Assembly: GCA_021154885.1 (NCBI GenBank)
Contig: JAJKHS010000004.1
Coordinates: 1-64,000 of the forward strand
From: Thermoanaerobaculum sp.
Lineage (GTDB): Bacteria; Acidobacteriota; Thermoanaerobaculia; Multivoradales; UBA5704
Reading direction: 5' to 3'
DNA: 64,000 bases
Shown: piece by piece, positions 9,196-17,350 of the stretch
Numbering within the stretch: position 1 is the first letter of the stretch
How the letters are laid out: every line of letters starts with the position of its first letter
Position numbers and translations under genes: made by a program
Notes under the pieces: model-generated
Database searches by the model: none
What the model was told of the DNA's origin: nothing
The model's input: the letters and a program-made list of their open reading frames with translations, nothing else

Positions 9196-9723
9196 ATGAA
9201 TCCCCTGGCCCATCCCGACTCGGCGGAGCCATCCCTCGAGGAGATCCTCGGCAGGGCGGAGCCGAAGCTGAAGAAGGTCCTCAGCCGGTACAGGATTCCC
9301 GCGCAGGACGCCGAGGACATTCTGCAGGACACGTTCCTCATCATGGTCTCCAAGCTCGGGAGCATCCGCAACCCGGAAGCCTGGCTGGTCGGCACGCTGG
9401 CCTATCGCTGCATCATCTACTGGCGGCGGCACCGCTCCCGCCTCCTCGACCTGGTCGACTCCACGATCCTCGAGCTGCTGGCCGAAGCCGAGGCGCCGCC
9501 GCAGGAGCAGTCGGAGCTGCGCTGCGACCTCGATTCCCTGCTCTCCTGCCTGCCCATCCGCTGCCGGTCCGTGCTGCGGCTGCGCTACGGGTTCGGCTGC
9601 ACCACGGCCGAGGTCGCCGAGAAGACGGGCTACTGCAAGTCGAGCATCCGCAAGGTCACGCGCCGCTGCCTGGCGGCCCTCACCGAACAGCTCGTCACCA
9701 CCGGTTCCCGGCCCCAGGCCTGA
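9196..9723 (+). CDS. ECF-like sigma-70 family sigma factor (B), without its own TPR partner
   Basis: 175 aa. Region 2 block YRIPAQDAEDILQDTFLIMV and WLVGTLAYRCIIYWRRH; region 4 block LRYGFGCTTAEVAEKTGY followed by KSSIRKVTRRCLAALTEQL. It starts 9 nt after the first zinc-motif/TPR gene, so it is probably in the same operon. Unlike sigmas A and C it is not followed by a coupled TPR gene: a 110-bp gap with a GC hairpin comes next. It might share the upstream partner. Highly similar to A, implying local duplication. Confidence 0.9.
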   Translation: MNPLAHPDSAEPSLEEILGRAEPKLKKVLSRYRIPAQDAEDILQDTFLIMVSKLGSIRNPEAWLVGTLAYRCIIYWRRHRSRLLDLVDSTILELLAEAEAPPQEQSELRCDLDSLLSCLPIRCRSVLRLRYGFGCTTAEVAEKTGYCKSSIRKVTRRCLAALTEQLVTTGSRPQA

Positions 9724-9730
9724 GCGATTG

Positions 9731-9748
9731 GCCGGCGCGAGCGCCGGC
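9731..9748. terminator. Hairpin after sigma B (possible terminator)
   Basis: GCCGGCGC and GCGCCGGC are perfect 8-bp complements around GA, 7 nt after the sigma B stop. There is no U-tract, so factor-independent termination is uncertain. Confidence 0.35.
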
Positions 9749-9832
9749 ACCGCCGTGTGGCCCGGTCATCTGGACACCGGGGGGCGATGATGCTACTCTC
9801 TCCAGCAGTTGAAGAGGCCCTTTTCAGGGAAG

Positions 9833-10372
9833 ATGAGTGCACTGGACCAGCCGCAAGTCGAGGCGTCGCTTGAGAATTTTCTGAGCCGGGTTCAGCCTCG
9901 CCTCAAGGTTCTGTTTGCACGCTACAGGATTCCTCCTCAGGACACGGAGGATATCGTGCAGCAGGCGTTGCTTGCGTTCGTCTACCAGCGCCAGGAGGTC
10001 CGCGACCCGGACGCCTGGCTGCTCGGGACCATCCGCAACAAGTGCCTGCTCTACTGGAGGGAGCAGAGGCGCAAGCTGTATGAGGCTGTCGACGCTGCGG
10101 TCCTGGAGCTCATGGCGGAGCCGCTGGCCCCCGATCAGGAGGGGAACGATCTGCGCCGCGATCTCGCGAACGCCATCGAGCGCCTGCCGGAGAGATGCCG
10201 GACGCTCCTGGCCCTGCGCTATCGCCACGGCTACGAGCCTCCGGAGCTGGCGGAGCGGCTGGGCTACAGCCCGGCCAGCATCAACAAGACCACGACCCGG
10301 TGCCTCGCGGCATTGACGCGCGACCTGGTCGCCGGCGGCATCAGCGTGAACGTGAAGAAGACCGACTCATGA
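9833..10372 (+). CDS. ECF-like sigma-70 family sigma factor (C)
   Basis: 179 aa from ATG 9833, with AGGGA 3-7 nt upstream; a TTG at 9809 is in frame but less likely. Region 2 is YRIPPQDTEDIVQQALLAFVYQR with WLLGTIRNKCLLYWREQRR. Region 4 is LRYRHGYEPPELAERLGYSPASINKTTTRCLAAL. The last codons overlap the next ATG as ATGA (10369-10372), showing tight translational coupling to its zinc-motif/TPR partner. Third member of a local sigma family. Confidence 0.9.
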   Translation: MSALDQPQVEASLENFLSRVQPRLKVLFARYRIPPQDTEDIVQQALLAFVYQRQEVRDPDAWLLGTIRNKCLLYWREQRRKLYEAVDAAVLELMAEPLAPDQEGNDLRRDLANAIERLPERCRTLLALRYRHGYEPPELAERLGYSPASINKTTTRCLAALTRDLVAGGISVNVKKTDS

Positions 10373-11751
10373 CCGACCATCCGACTCCGGACACCCTCGG
10401 GCAGTTCATCCTCGGTCAGCTCGCCGCGACCGAGATGCGCGACATCGCCTGGCACCTGCTCAACGGCTGTGCCCACTGCCAGCAGACCACCTCGACACTC
10501 TGGGAGCCGGCGGACTCGTTCGAAGACCCCGAGATTCTCGCCCTGGCTCCGGGAGAGGGGAACGAGGAGGATAGAGGCGACGGCTATGACGTGGTCCTCG
10601 ACCGGGTCTTCGAGAAGGTGGTGGTGACGGAGGCGGTCTTCGCCGAACAGCGCGCCCAGGGCCGCAGCCTGTTGGCGGAGCTGCTGCAGGTGCCGGCCGA
10701 GCGCCAGCACCTGATGGTGGTCAACTGCCAGCGCTTCCGCACCCGCGTGCTCTGCGACCTGCTGGTCGAGGAGAGTCATGAGACGGGCTTCCAATCCCCC
10801 TGGCGCGCGGTCGAGCTGGCGCGGCTGGCCGTCCTGCTGGCGGACCGGCTGACCGCCGGGGAGTGTGGGGGAGGGGACGTCCAGGAGAGCCTCCGCGCCC
10901 GCGCCTGGGCCCAGCTCGGCAACGCCCACCGCATCAACTCCAATCTCGCCGAGGCGGAATCCGCCCTGGCCGTGGCCGAGGAGCTGCTGCAGGGGGGCCG
11001 CGTCGGCTTCTTCGACCGCGCCCGCGTGCTCGCCCTGCTGGCGTCGCTGCGCCGGGCGCAGGAGCGGTTCGCCGAAGCCCTCCAGCTCTTCGACCGTGTC
11101 GTCGTCATCTACAAGAAGCTGGGGCAGTGGAACCTCCTCGGCCGCACCCTGCTCCAGAAGTCGCTGGTCTGCGGCGAGGCCGGCAATGGCGAGACGGAGA
11201 TGACGCTGCTGCGCCAGGCGCTCGACCTCCTCGATCCGCAGACCGACCCGCGTCTGTTCCTCGCCGCCCGCCACAACCTGATCAACGCCCTGCACGAGAG
11301 CGGCCGTTCGCGCGAGGCCTTCGCCCTGCTGTTCCACACCCGGCCGCTGTACCTCAAGATGGGCGACCGCATGAACCTGCTCAAGCTGCGCTGGCTGGAA
11401 GGGCGGGTGGCGGCCGGGCTGCAGCGGCTCGAGCAGGCCGAGGCCGCCTTCCGCGAGGTGCGGGAGGCCTACGCCGGCCTGGGGCTCGACTACGACGCCG
11501 CGCTGGCCTCGCTCGACCTCGCCAGCCTCTACGCCGTCCAGGGGCGGGCGGCCGACCTGCTGCGCGTCGCCGAGGAGACCCTGGCGGTCTTCCAGGCCCG
11601 CAACGTCCACCGGGAGGCGCTGGCAGCGCTCCTGATCCTCTGCCGCGCCGCGCGCAGCGATCAGGCCGGAGCCGGTCTCGTCCGCCAGGTCTCCGAGCTC
11701 CTGAAGCGGGCCCGCAACAACCCGGACCTCCAGATCTCCACCGTCTCCTGA
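10369..11751 (+). CDS. Zinc-motif (HxxxCxxC)-TPR protein, putative partner of sigma C
   Basis: 460 aa, starting in an ATGA overlap with sigma C. The N-terminal WHLLNGCAHCQQ gives the HxxxCxxC zinc pattern. Residues from about 110 on are helical repeats parallel to the 7885 gene (RVLCDLLVEESHETGFQSPWRAVELARL against the paralogue's TLCELLLDASRDWGFQSPARALELSQL, compared in parts), so the two are clearly paralogous throughout. Probably cytoplasmic. Anti-sigma function is inferred from position and the zinc motif only. The 3' end is followed by an 11-bp tandem repeat. Confidence 0.75.
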   Translation: MTDHPTPDTLGQFILGQLAATEMRDIAWHLLNGCAHCQQTTSTLWEPADSFEDPEILALAPGEGNEEDRGDGYDVVLDRVFEKVVVTEAVFAEQRAQGRSLLAELLQVPAERQHLMVVNCQRFRTRVLCDLLVEESHETGFQSPWRAVELARLAVLLADRLTAGECGGGDVQESLRARAWAQLGNAHRINSNLAEAESALAVAEELLQGGRVGFFDRARVLALLASLRRAQERFAEALQLFDRVVVIYKKLGQWNLLGRTLLQKSLVCGEAGNGETEMTLLRQALDLLDPQTDPRLFLAARHNLINALHESGRSREAFALLFHTRPLYLKMGDRMNLLKLRWLEGRVAAGLQRLEQAEAAFREVREAYAGLGLDYDAALASLDLASLYAVQGRAADLLRVAEETLAVFQARNVHREALAALLILCRAARSDQAGAGLVRQVSELLKRARNNPDLQISTVS

Positions 11752-11785
11752 TCGTCTCCTGGTCGTCTCCTGGTCGGCTCCTGAT
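11742..11785. repeat. Four tandem 11-bp units at a gene end
   Basis: CGTCTCCTGAT, CGTCTCCTGGT, CGTCTCCTGGT and CGGCTCCTGAT run in tandem. The first unit includes the stop codon of the TPR gene. Probably slippage-prone; no function apparent. Confidence 0.8.
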
Positions 11786-11811
11786 AGTGTAGGGAGGAGG
11801 GGGAGCCCCTC

Positions 11812-12005
11812 CCAAGACCCTCATCACCCCGGCCCTCTTCTCCCGCCCCCTCCCACCCCCCTCACCGGGAGAAGAGGGAGAAAGAACAAGGACGGAAGGG
11901 ACAAGCACGGACAGGGGGGGAGATCGGCAAGACCGCTCCAACCGGGTTCCCCTCTCCCGGGGAGGGGGGTGGCGAGGGGGCGGGAGAGGGGACAGGGGTG
12001 AGGGC
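11812..12005. repeat. Dispersed CCCTCATCACCCCGGCCCTCTTCTCCC-type repeat, copy 2, with satellites
   Basis: Fills most of the 313-bp gap between the TPR gene and NDH-2. First a copy of the GGGAGAAGAGGG hairpin family (11816-11880), then a CTCCCGGGGAG palindrome (11955-11965) and further G-runs ending in GGGGTGAGGGCC. I see no gene in the gap. Confidence 0.7.
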
Positions 12006-12064
12006 CCTCGGGCGGGGGCGCTCTGAGTTAAGTTTAGGGTAGCGCCTACGGAGAGGGAGGAGCT

Positions 12065-13309
12065 TTGGCAGGAGAGGGTGCGGATCGTCCTCGGCTGGTC
12101 GTCCTGGGCTGCGGCTTCGGTGGCTACTCCCTGCTGTACGACCTGCACCGGGAGCGCTGGGACGCGACGCTGATCACCCCCCGCAACTACTTCCTCTTCA
12201 CCCCTCTCCTGCCGTCGGCGGTCACCGGCACCGTGGAGGTCCGCAGCATCCTCGAGCCGGCCCGCCGCCGGCTGCGCGGTGTCCGCGTGCTCGAGGGGCT
12301 CGCGGAGACGGTCGACTTCGAGCAGCGCCGCGTCACCTGCGCCGGGGCGGTGAGCGGGGAGAGGTTCAGCGTCCCTTTCGACACCCTGGTGATCGCGGTG
12401 GGAGCGGCCGTCGCCGACTACGGCGTGCCGGGGGTCGCGGAGCACACCCTCAAGCTGGCCAGCGTCGAGGACGCCCGCGCCATCCGCCGCGGCATCCTGG
12501 AGCAGTTCGCTCGCGCCGAGATCCCCGGTCTCGACCCCGAACAGGTCCGGCAGCGCCTCACCTTCGTGGTCTGCGGCGGCGGCCCCACCGGCGTCGAGGC
12601 CGCGGCGGAGATCCACGACTTGATCCATGAAGAGATCGCGCAGAGCTATCCGGAGCTCGCGTCCAGCGCCCGGGTCGTCCTCGTCGAAGCCCTCGGCCGC
12701 CTGCTGACCAGCTTCGACCAGGCCCTCGCCGAGTACACCCTCCAGCACTTCAAGCGGGGAGGGATCGAGGTCCGCACCTCGGCCAAGGTGACGGCGGTGG
12801 AGAAGGACGGCGTCCGGCTGCTGGGCGGCGAGCTCCTCGCCTGCGGCCTGGTGCTGTGGGCGGGCGGCAACGCTGCCGTGCCGCTCCTCGCGTCTCTCGG
12901 CCTCCCCCTGACGCCCCGCGGCCGGCTGGCCGTCACCCCCTTCCTGGGCGTTGCGGACCACCCCGGCGTCTACGCGCTCGGGGACTGCGCCGCCGCCGGC
13001 GAGCCCCCTCTGCCGGCCACCGCCCAGGTGGCTCAGCAGCAGGGCGAGTACCTGGCCCGGGCCCTCGACCGTGGCCGCGCGGGCAGGACCGTCCAGCCGT
13101 TCAAGTTCAAGGCTGCGGGGATGCTGGCCTACATCGGTGGAGGACAGGCCCTGGCGGACCTGCCAAAGGTGAAGTGGAGTGGCCGGGGGGCCTGGCTGTT
13201 CTGGCGCTCCGTCTACCTGACCAAGCTGGTCAGCCCCGCCAACAAGGCCAAGGTCCTCTTCGACTGGCTCAAGGCGCGGCTGTTCGGCCGCGATCTGAGC
13301 CGGTTCTAG
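12065..13309 (+). CDS. Type II NADH dehydrogenase (NDH-2, FAD pyridine nucleotide-disulphide oxidoreductase)
   Basis: 414 aa single-subunit enzyme that passes electrons from NADH to quinone at the inner face of the membrane without pumping protons. It has the FAD-binding VVLGCGFGGYSLLYDL at the N-terminus, the NAD-binding CGGGPTGVEAAAEI near residue 165 and the second FAD motif GVYALGDCAA near residue 300. The C-terminal hydrophobic/basic part (WLFWRSVYLTKL) fits a membrane-anchoring helix. The start is TTG 12065, chosen because GGGAGGAG lies just upstream and no ATG precedes the FAD motif. It stands alone between repeat-filled gaps. Confidence 0.9.
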   Translation: MAGEGADRPRLVVLGCGFGGYSLLYDLHRERWDATLITPRNYFLFTPLLPSAVTGTVEVRSILEPARRRLRGVRVLEGLAETVDFEQRRVTCAGAVSGERFSVPFDTLVIAVGAAVADYGVPGVAEHTLKLASVEDARAIRRGILEQFARAEIPGLDPEQVRQRLTFVVCGGGPTGVEAAAEIHDLIHEEIAQSYPELASSARVVLVEALGRLLTSFDQALAEYTLQHFKRGGIEVRTSAKVTAVEKDGVRLLGGELLACGLVLWAGGNAAVPLLASLGLPLTPRGRLAVTPFLGVADHPGVYALGDCAAAGEPPLPATAQVAQQQGEYLARALDRGRAGRTVQPFKFKAAGMLAYIGGGQALADLPKVKWSGRGAWLFWRSVYLTKLVSPANKAKVLFDWLKARLFGRDLSRF

Positions 13310-13331
13310 GAGGCTGCGCGGCAGAAAACCG

Positions 13332-13440
13332 AAGACAGGGACAGCAGGGACACCAGAGACAGCAGGGACGAAAAATCTCCGGTTTCGACTAATTTCATGT
13401 CCCTGTTGTCCCTATTGTCCCTGAAGTCCCTGCTGTCCTG
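13332..13440. repeat. 9-bp-periodic GGGACANCA inverted array, copy 1
   Basis: Tandem GGGACAGCA / GGGACACCA units, then a short spacer, then the reverse-complement units (TGTCCCTGTTGTCCC...). The whole can fold into one long hairpin between the convergent NDH-2 and lptFG genes. Related arrays lie near 18779, 47751, 55048 and 60388. Confidence 0.8.
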
Positions 13441-13479
13441 CACCAACGCTGCCTACGAGCTTTTCTGCCGCGCAGGCTC

Positions 13480-15885
13480 CTAGGTCCTGACGCCGAGGAA
13501 GAGGTAGACCGAGAGCAGGGCGAAGACCGCGCCCGGGCTCCACACCGCCACCACCGGAGGGAGGGCTCCGGCCGCGCCCATCTTGATGAAAAAGGCGAAG
13601 ATGGCCATGAACACCATCCCCAGCACGACCGAGATGCCGATGCCGTAGAGCGCCCCCTGGCGCCCGAGGCGGAAGGAGAAGGGAAGGGCGACCAAGGCCA
13701 TGATCAGCGACACGATCGGGAAGGCGATCTTGTTCTGCAGCTCGACCTGCAACTCGGGCACCGGCTGGCCGCTCTCCTTGAGCTCCGCGATGTAGTCCTT
13801 GAGCTCGCCGTAGCGCATCTGGTCGGGGGGGCGGATCTCGGAGTCGAAGTAGTCCGGGGTCTCGAAGTGCTGCTCGACCACGTTCTGGAACGGCTTGTAG
13901 TCCTTCAGCTCGACGCCGTTGAAGACGCGGATCCAGCCGTCGGTGAAGAGCCAGCCGCCGCCGATGTAGCGCGCGCTCTCCGTGTACAGCCGGCGGGTCA
14001 GCCGGTGCCGCTCGTCGAAGTCGAAGACCTGCAGGCGCTGCAGGCTCGGCTGCTGCGGGTCGTAGTGGAGGTAGTTGTAGATGTAACGCCCCTGGCCGAA
14101 CAGCCATTGGTGGTCCGCCCGCCGGTAGGTCCGCGCCGCCGCCTTGCCGCGGATGCGGTCCTTGAGCTTCGCCACCTTCTCGTTGGAGGCCGGCAGCACC
14201 GACGATTCCAGGTAGCCGCAGAAGGAGGTCACCACGAGCGCCGTGGCGAGGGCCGGCAGCGACAGCCGGTAGAGGCTGAGGCCCAGCGCCTTGAGGGCCG
14301 TGATCTCGTTGCTGCGGGCCAGCAGGCTGAAGGTCATCAGCGTGGTCACCAGCACGATGATCGGGGCGATGTCGTAGAACATCTGGAGCGACAGGTACTT
14401 GAAGTAGTTGAGGACGATGCCGGCGCCGACCTTGTTCTTCAGGATGTCGTCGATGTTCTCGCTGAGGTCGAAGATGATGAAGAGCGACAGGCCGGACGCC
14501 ACCACCAGCGCGAAGATCATGGTGAACAGGCGGACGACGTAGCGGTCGAGGATGTTGGGGAAGACGATCCGCGGGCGGGGGAGGAGGAGCACCAGCCGCG
14601 GGCTGCGGGCCTGGCGCCGCGTCTTCTCCGCCACTTCGCGCTGGCGGGCCCGCTCCTCGCGCTTCTGCCGCCGCTCCTGGCGCCGCGCCAGGGTGAGGCC
14701 GCGCAGGCGCAGGATGCCCCCCCAGAGGTCCGCCCGCACCCAGCGGTCGAGCCGGCTGAGCAGCAGGCTCTTGTCGCGGTTGCGCCGCATCAGCAGGAAG
14801 AGGCCGGCGGCCGCCAGCAGGAGGTTCGGCAGCCACATGCCGAGCCAGGGCGGCATGCGGCCGAAGCGCGCGTACTCCTCGCCGTTGTTGAGCAGGATGT
14901 AGTAGAGGATCAGCACGCCGATCGAGAGGGCGAACCCCGAGGCCTTGCCGCCGCGCCGGTTGTTGATCCCGAGGGGGAGGGCGAAAAGGCCGAAGACCAG
15001 GCAGGCGACGGGGATGGAGAATTTCTTGTGGATCTCCACCTGGGCGAGGTTGCGCTGCTCGGCCGGGTTCGAGGGGTCGTCGCGCAGCTGGGCCAGCTCC
15101 TTCAGGGTCATCTCCCGGATCCCCTTGGAGGCCGAGAGCTTGGCCCGCTGCCCGGTGGCGAACTGATCGTCCAGGATCAGGTCGAGCCGCTTGTGACGGG
15201 TGAACTCGTAGCGGTCGGGAGCGTTGAGGTCGACCTTGTGGCGGATGGCGTTGTAGAGCCGGAGGACGACCCGCTCGCCGGCCTGGTCGACGAGGACCTC
15301 GCCCCAGTCGGCAATGGTGATCTGGTTGTTGGCGCTGGAGGGGGCGGACTCGGCGAGGAACACCCCCTTCCAGCGCTTGCTCCCCTGCGGCACCTCGAAG
15401 ACGTAGACGACCTTGCCCTCCCACTCCTCGTAGAACACCCGGGGCTCGATCTGCTGCGCCATGCTCTGGGTGGTGATCTCCAGCCGCAGCTCCTGGAGGG
15501 CGTGATTGCCCCACGGCAGCACGTAGATCATGAGGAACGTGTTGAGCAGGGTGGCGACGCCGGAGAGCAGGAGGATGGGCCGGTAGAGGGTCAGCAGGCT
15601 GATGCCGCAGGCCCGCATGGCGATGAGCTCGCTGTCCGACGACAGCCGGCCCACGGCGATCAGGGTGCCGAAGAGCAGCGACATCGGCAGCGTCAGGACG
15701 ACGATGTTCGGCAGGGTCAGCAGCAGGAGCTTGCCGACGATCGAGACCGGCAGCCCCCGCCGGATGATCATCTCCGCCGACTGGAACAGGAAGCGGATGA
15801 GCAGGATGAAGGTATAGACCAGGAAGCCCAGGCCCAGGGGACCCAGGACCTCGGTGACGATGTAACGGTTCAGCCGGCTCCTCAC
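13480..15885 (-). CDS. Fused LptF-LptG, LPS-export ABC transporter permease
   Basis: 801 aa, twice the size of a usual YjgP/YjgQ permease. Residues 1-370 form one permease (MRSRLNRYIVTEVLGPLGLGF, three helices, beta-jellyroll periplasmic part, then LPLGINNRRGGKASGFALSI). A basic linker (RRQERRQKREERARQRE) follows. The second permease (ILDRYVVRLFTMIFALVVAS ... LPFSFRLGRQGALYGIGISV) runs to the end. In most Gram-negatives these are separate genes that dimerise and work with LptB2 to pull LPS from the inner membrane; lptB and a fused lptC-lptA are at 27865-30761 here. GTG start at 15885; the divergent queD-like gene begins 11 nt away. Confidence 0.92.
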   Translation of the reverse strand: MRSRLNRYIVTEVLGPLGLGFLVYTFILLIRFLFQSAEMIIRRGLPVSIVGKLLLLTLPNIVVLTLPMSLLFGTLIAVGRLSSDSELIAMRACGISLLTLYRPILLLSGVATLLNTFLMIYVLPWGNHALQELRLEITTQSMAQQIEPRVFYEEWEGKVVYVFEVPQGSKRWKGVFLAESAPSSANNQITIADWGEVLVDQAGERVVLRLYNAIRHKVDLNAPDRYEFTRHKRLDLILDDQFATGQRAKLSASKGIREMTLKELAQLRDDPSNPAEQRNLAQVEIHKKFSIPVACLVFGLFALPLGINNRRGGKASGFALSIGVLILYYILLNNGEEYARFGRMPPWLGMWLPNLLLAAAGLFLLMRRNRDKSLLLSRLDRWVRADLWGGILRLRGLTLARRQERRQKREERARQREVAEKTRRQARSPRLVLLLPRPRIVFPNILDRYVVRLFTMIFALVVASGLSLFIIFDLSENIDDILKNKVGAGIVLNYFKYLSLQMFYDIAPIIVLVTTLMTFSLLARSNEITALKALGLSLYRLSLPALATALVVTSFCGYLESSVLPASNEKVAKLKDRIRGKAAARTYRRADHQWLFGQGRYIYNYLHYDPQQPSLQRLQVFDFDERHRLTRRLYTESARYIGGGWLFTDGWIRVFNGVELKDYKPFQNVVEQHFETPDYFDSEIRPPDQMRYGELKDYIAELKESGQPVPELQVELQNKIAFPIVSLIMALVALPFSFRLGRQGALYGIGISVVLGMVFMAIFAFFIKMGAAGALPPVVAVWSPGAVFALLSVYLFLGVRT

Positions 15886-15896
15886 GGGCGCATTAT

Positions 15897-16328
15897 ATGG
15901 GTATGAAGATCGTCCTGGAGCGCCGCTACCGTTTCAGCGCCAGCCACCTGTACCGCCGTCCGGAGTGGAGCGAGGAGGAGAACCGCGCCCGCTTCGGCAA
16001 GTGCGCCAACCTGCCGGGGCACGGCCACAACTACCGCCTGTGGGTGGGCGTCCAGGGGGAGGTCGACCCCGTGACCGGCTTCGTCGTCGACCTCGGCCGG
16101 CTCGACGCCCTGATCCAGGAGCGGGTGATCGAGCGGCTGGACCACCAGCATCTCAACGCCGCGCTGCCGGAGTTCGCGGCGGGCGGAGCGATCCCGTCGA
16201 GCGAGAACCTCGTCCGCTGGATCCACGAGCAGCTCGGCCATCTTCCGGAGGGAGCGGAGGGCGCCCGGCTCGTGCGGCTGCGTCTGGCCGAGGACGAAGA
16301 CCTCGCCGCAGAGTGGACGGCGGAGTAG
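15897..16328 (+). CDS. queD: 6-carboxytetrahydropterin synthase / PTPS-family protein
   Basis: 143 aa. The family converts dihydroneopterin triphosphate to 6-carboxytetrahydropterin (queuosine pathway) or makes pyruvoyl-tetrahydropterin. Zinc ligands are visible: His in YRFSASHLY and both histidines in GHGHNYRL. The catalytic Cys is in FGKCANLPGHGH, and the closing LAEDEDLAAEW contains the conserved glutamate. ATG 15897 or ATG 15903 could be the start; neither has a clear ribosome site. No other queuosine gene lies nearby, so the pathway assignment is by family. Confidence 0.88.
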   Translation: MGMKIVLERRYRFSASHLYRRPEWSEEENRARFGKCANLPGHGHNYRLWVGVQGEVDPVTGFVVDLGRLDALIQERVIERLDHQHLNAALPEFAAGGAIPSSENLVRWIHEQLGHLPEGAEGARLVRLRLAEDEDLAAEWTAE

Positions 16329-16402
16329 CGAGGAGAGCCGCGCCCGCCTCGGCGCACCGCGCGGGCGAGCAACATAATACGTCTTACCGGCGAAATCGGA
16401 CC

Positions 16403-16424
16403 GATCGGACGGATCCGTCCGATC
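16403..16424. repeat. Perfect 22-bp palindrome between convergent genes
   Basis: GATCGGACGGA/TCCGTCCGATC centred on GGATCC, followed by a further CCGTCCGATC unit. It lies between the QueD-like and parB 3' ends, where a bidirectional terminator would sit, but no T-run is present. The 9-bp-periodic character resembles the GGGACANCA family. Confidence 0.6.
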
Positions 16425-16453
16425 CGTCCGATCGCCTGGGAGATCCGAGGGGC

Positions 16454-17350
16454 CTACTTCTCGTTGTCCTGCCGCAGGTCGGCGAGGATCTGCTCCAGGG
16501 CCTGAATGAGGTCGTCCTTGTCGACCTCGCTCTGGCGGAACGCCAGTGACAGGCTGAAGCTGCGGTCCGGCGACTTGAAGCGGAAGACGTACGGCTTGCG
16601 GCGGCTGGACCGGCCGCCTTTCTCGCTGCGCCGCAGGCGCTGGCGCAGGTCGTCGCGGTTGAGGCCGCGGCGGGCCACCTCTTCGAGGAGCTCGATCATC
16701 TCACCTTCCGATCCCGCTTTGAGCACCTCCAGCAGCAGCGACTTGGAGGTGAGGCCCAGCGCCTGCACCGTGTCGCGCACCCGGGGCGGCATCTGCAACA
16801 GGGACAGGCTCTCGGTGATCACGGTGCGCGACTTGCCGACCGCTTCGGCGATCTCCTCGTGCGTGTACTGGTGGGACTCGGCCAGCATGCGATAGCCCTC
16901 GGCCTCTTCGAACGGCGTCAGGTCCTTGCGCTGGAGGTTCTCGATCAGGGCGATCTCGAGCGCCTCCTGGTCGGTGACGTCCATCTCGATGGCCGGCACC
17001 TCGTAGAGGCCCGCCTCCTGGGACGCCCGGTAGCGCCGCTCGCCGGAGATGATCCGGTAGAGGACGCCGGACGGCCCGCCCTCGCTGTTTCCTTCGGCCT
17101 CTTCGGCTCCCGGCCGCGGCCGCACGAGGATGGGCTCCAGCACCCCCTTGTCGCGGATCGACTGCACCAGGTCGTCGAGGTCTCCCATGGTCGAGCGCGG
17201 CTGCCCGGGATCGGGCTCGATGGCCGACAGCGGGATCATCTTCCCCACCGGCGTCTCATGCCGGGCCGTGAGCTCCTCGACGAAGTGATTGTCGTGGCGC
17301 ATCTTCACGCGCATCGGCAGGCCACCACGCTTGCGGGCGGGATCAGACAC
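16454..17350 (-). CDS. parB: ParB/Spo0J-family chromosome partitioning protein
   Basis: 298 aa CTP-dependent DNA clamp that loads at parS sites. It has the N-terminal IPLSAIEPDPGQPRS, the CTP-binding SGERRYRASQEAG and ENLQRKDLTPFEEAEGY, a helix-turn-helix (YTHEEIAEAVGKSRTVITESLSLL in two parts) and a C-terminal dimerisation region. Its start overlaps the parA stop by 8 nt, so the two form an operon in the order parA-parB. A canonical parS (TGTTTCACGTGAAACA) was not found in the window. Confidence 0.95.
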   Translation of the reverse strand: MSDPARKRGGLPMRVKMRHDNHFVEELTARHETPVGKMIPLSAIEPDPGQPRSTMGDLDDLVQSIRDKGVLEPILVRPRPGAEEAEGNSEGGPSGVLYRIISGERRYRASQEAGLYEVPAIEMDVTDQEALEIALIENLQRKDLTPFEEAEGYRMLAESHQYTHEEIAEAVGKSRTVITESLSLLQMPPRVRDTVQALGLTSKSLLLEVLKAGSEGEMIELLEEVARRGLNRDDLRQRLRRSEKGGRSSRRKPYVFRFKSPDRSFSLSLAFRQSEVDKDDLIQALEQILADLRQDNEK

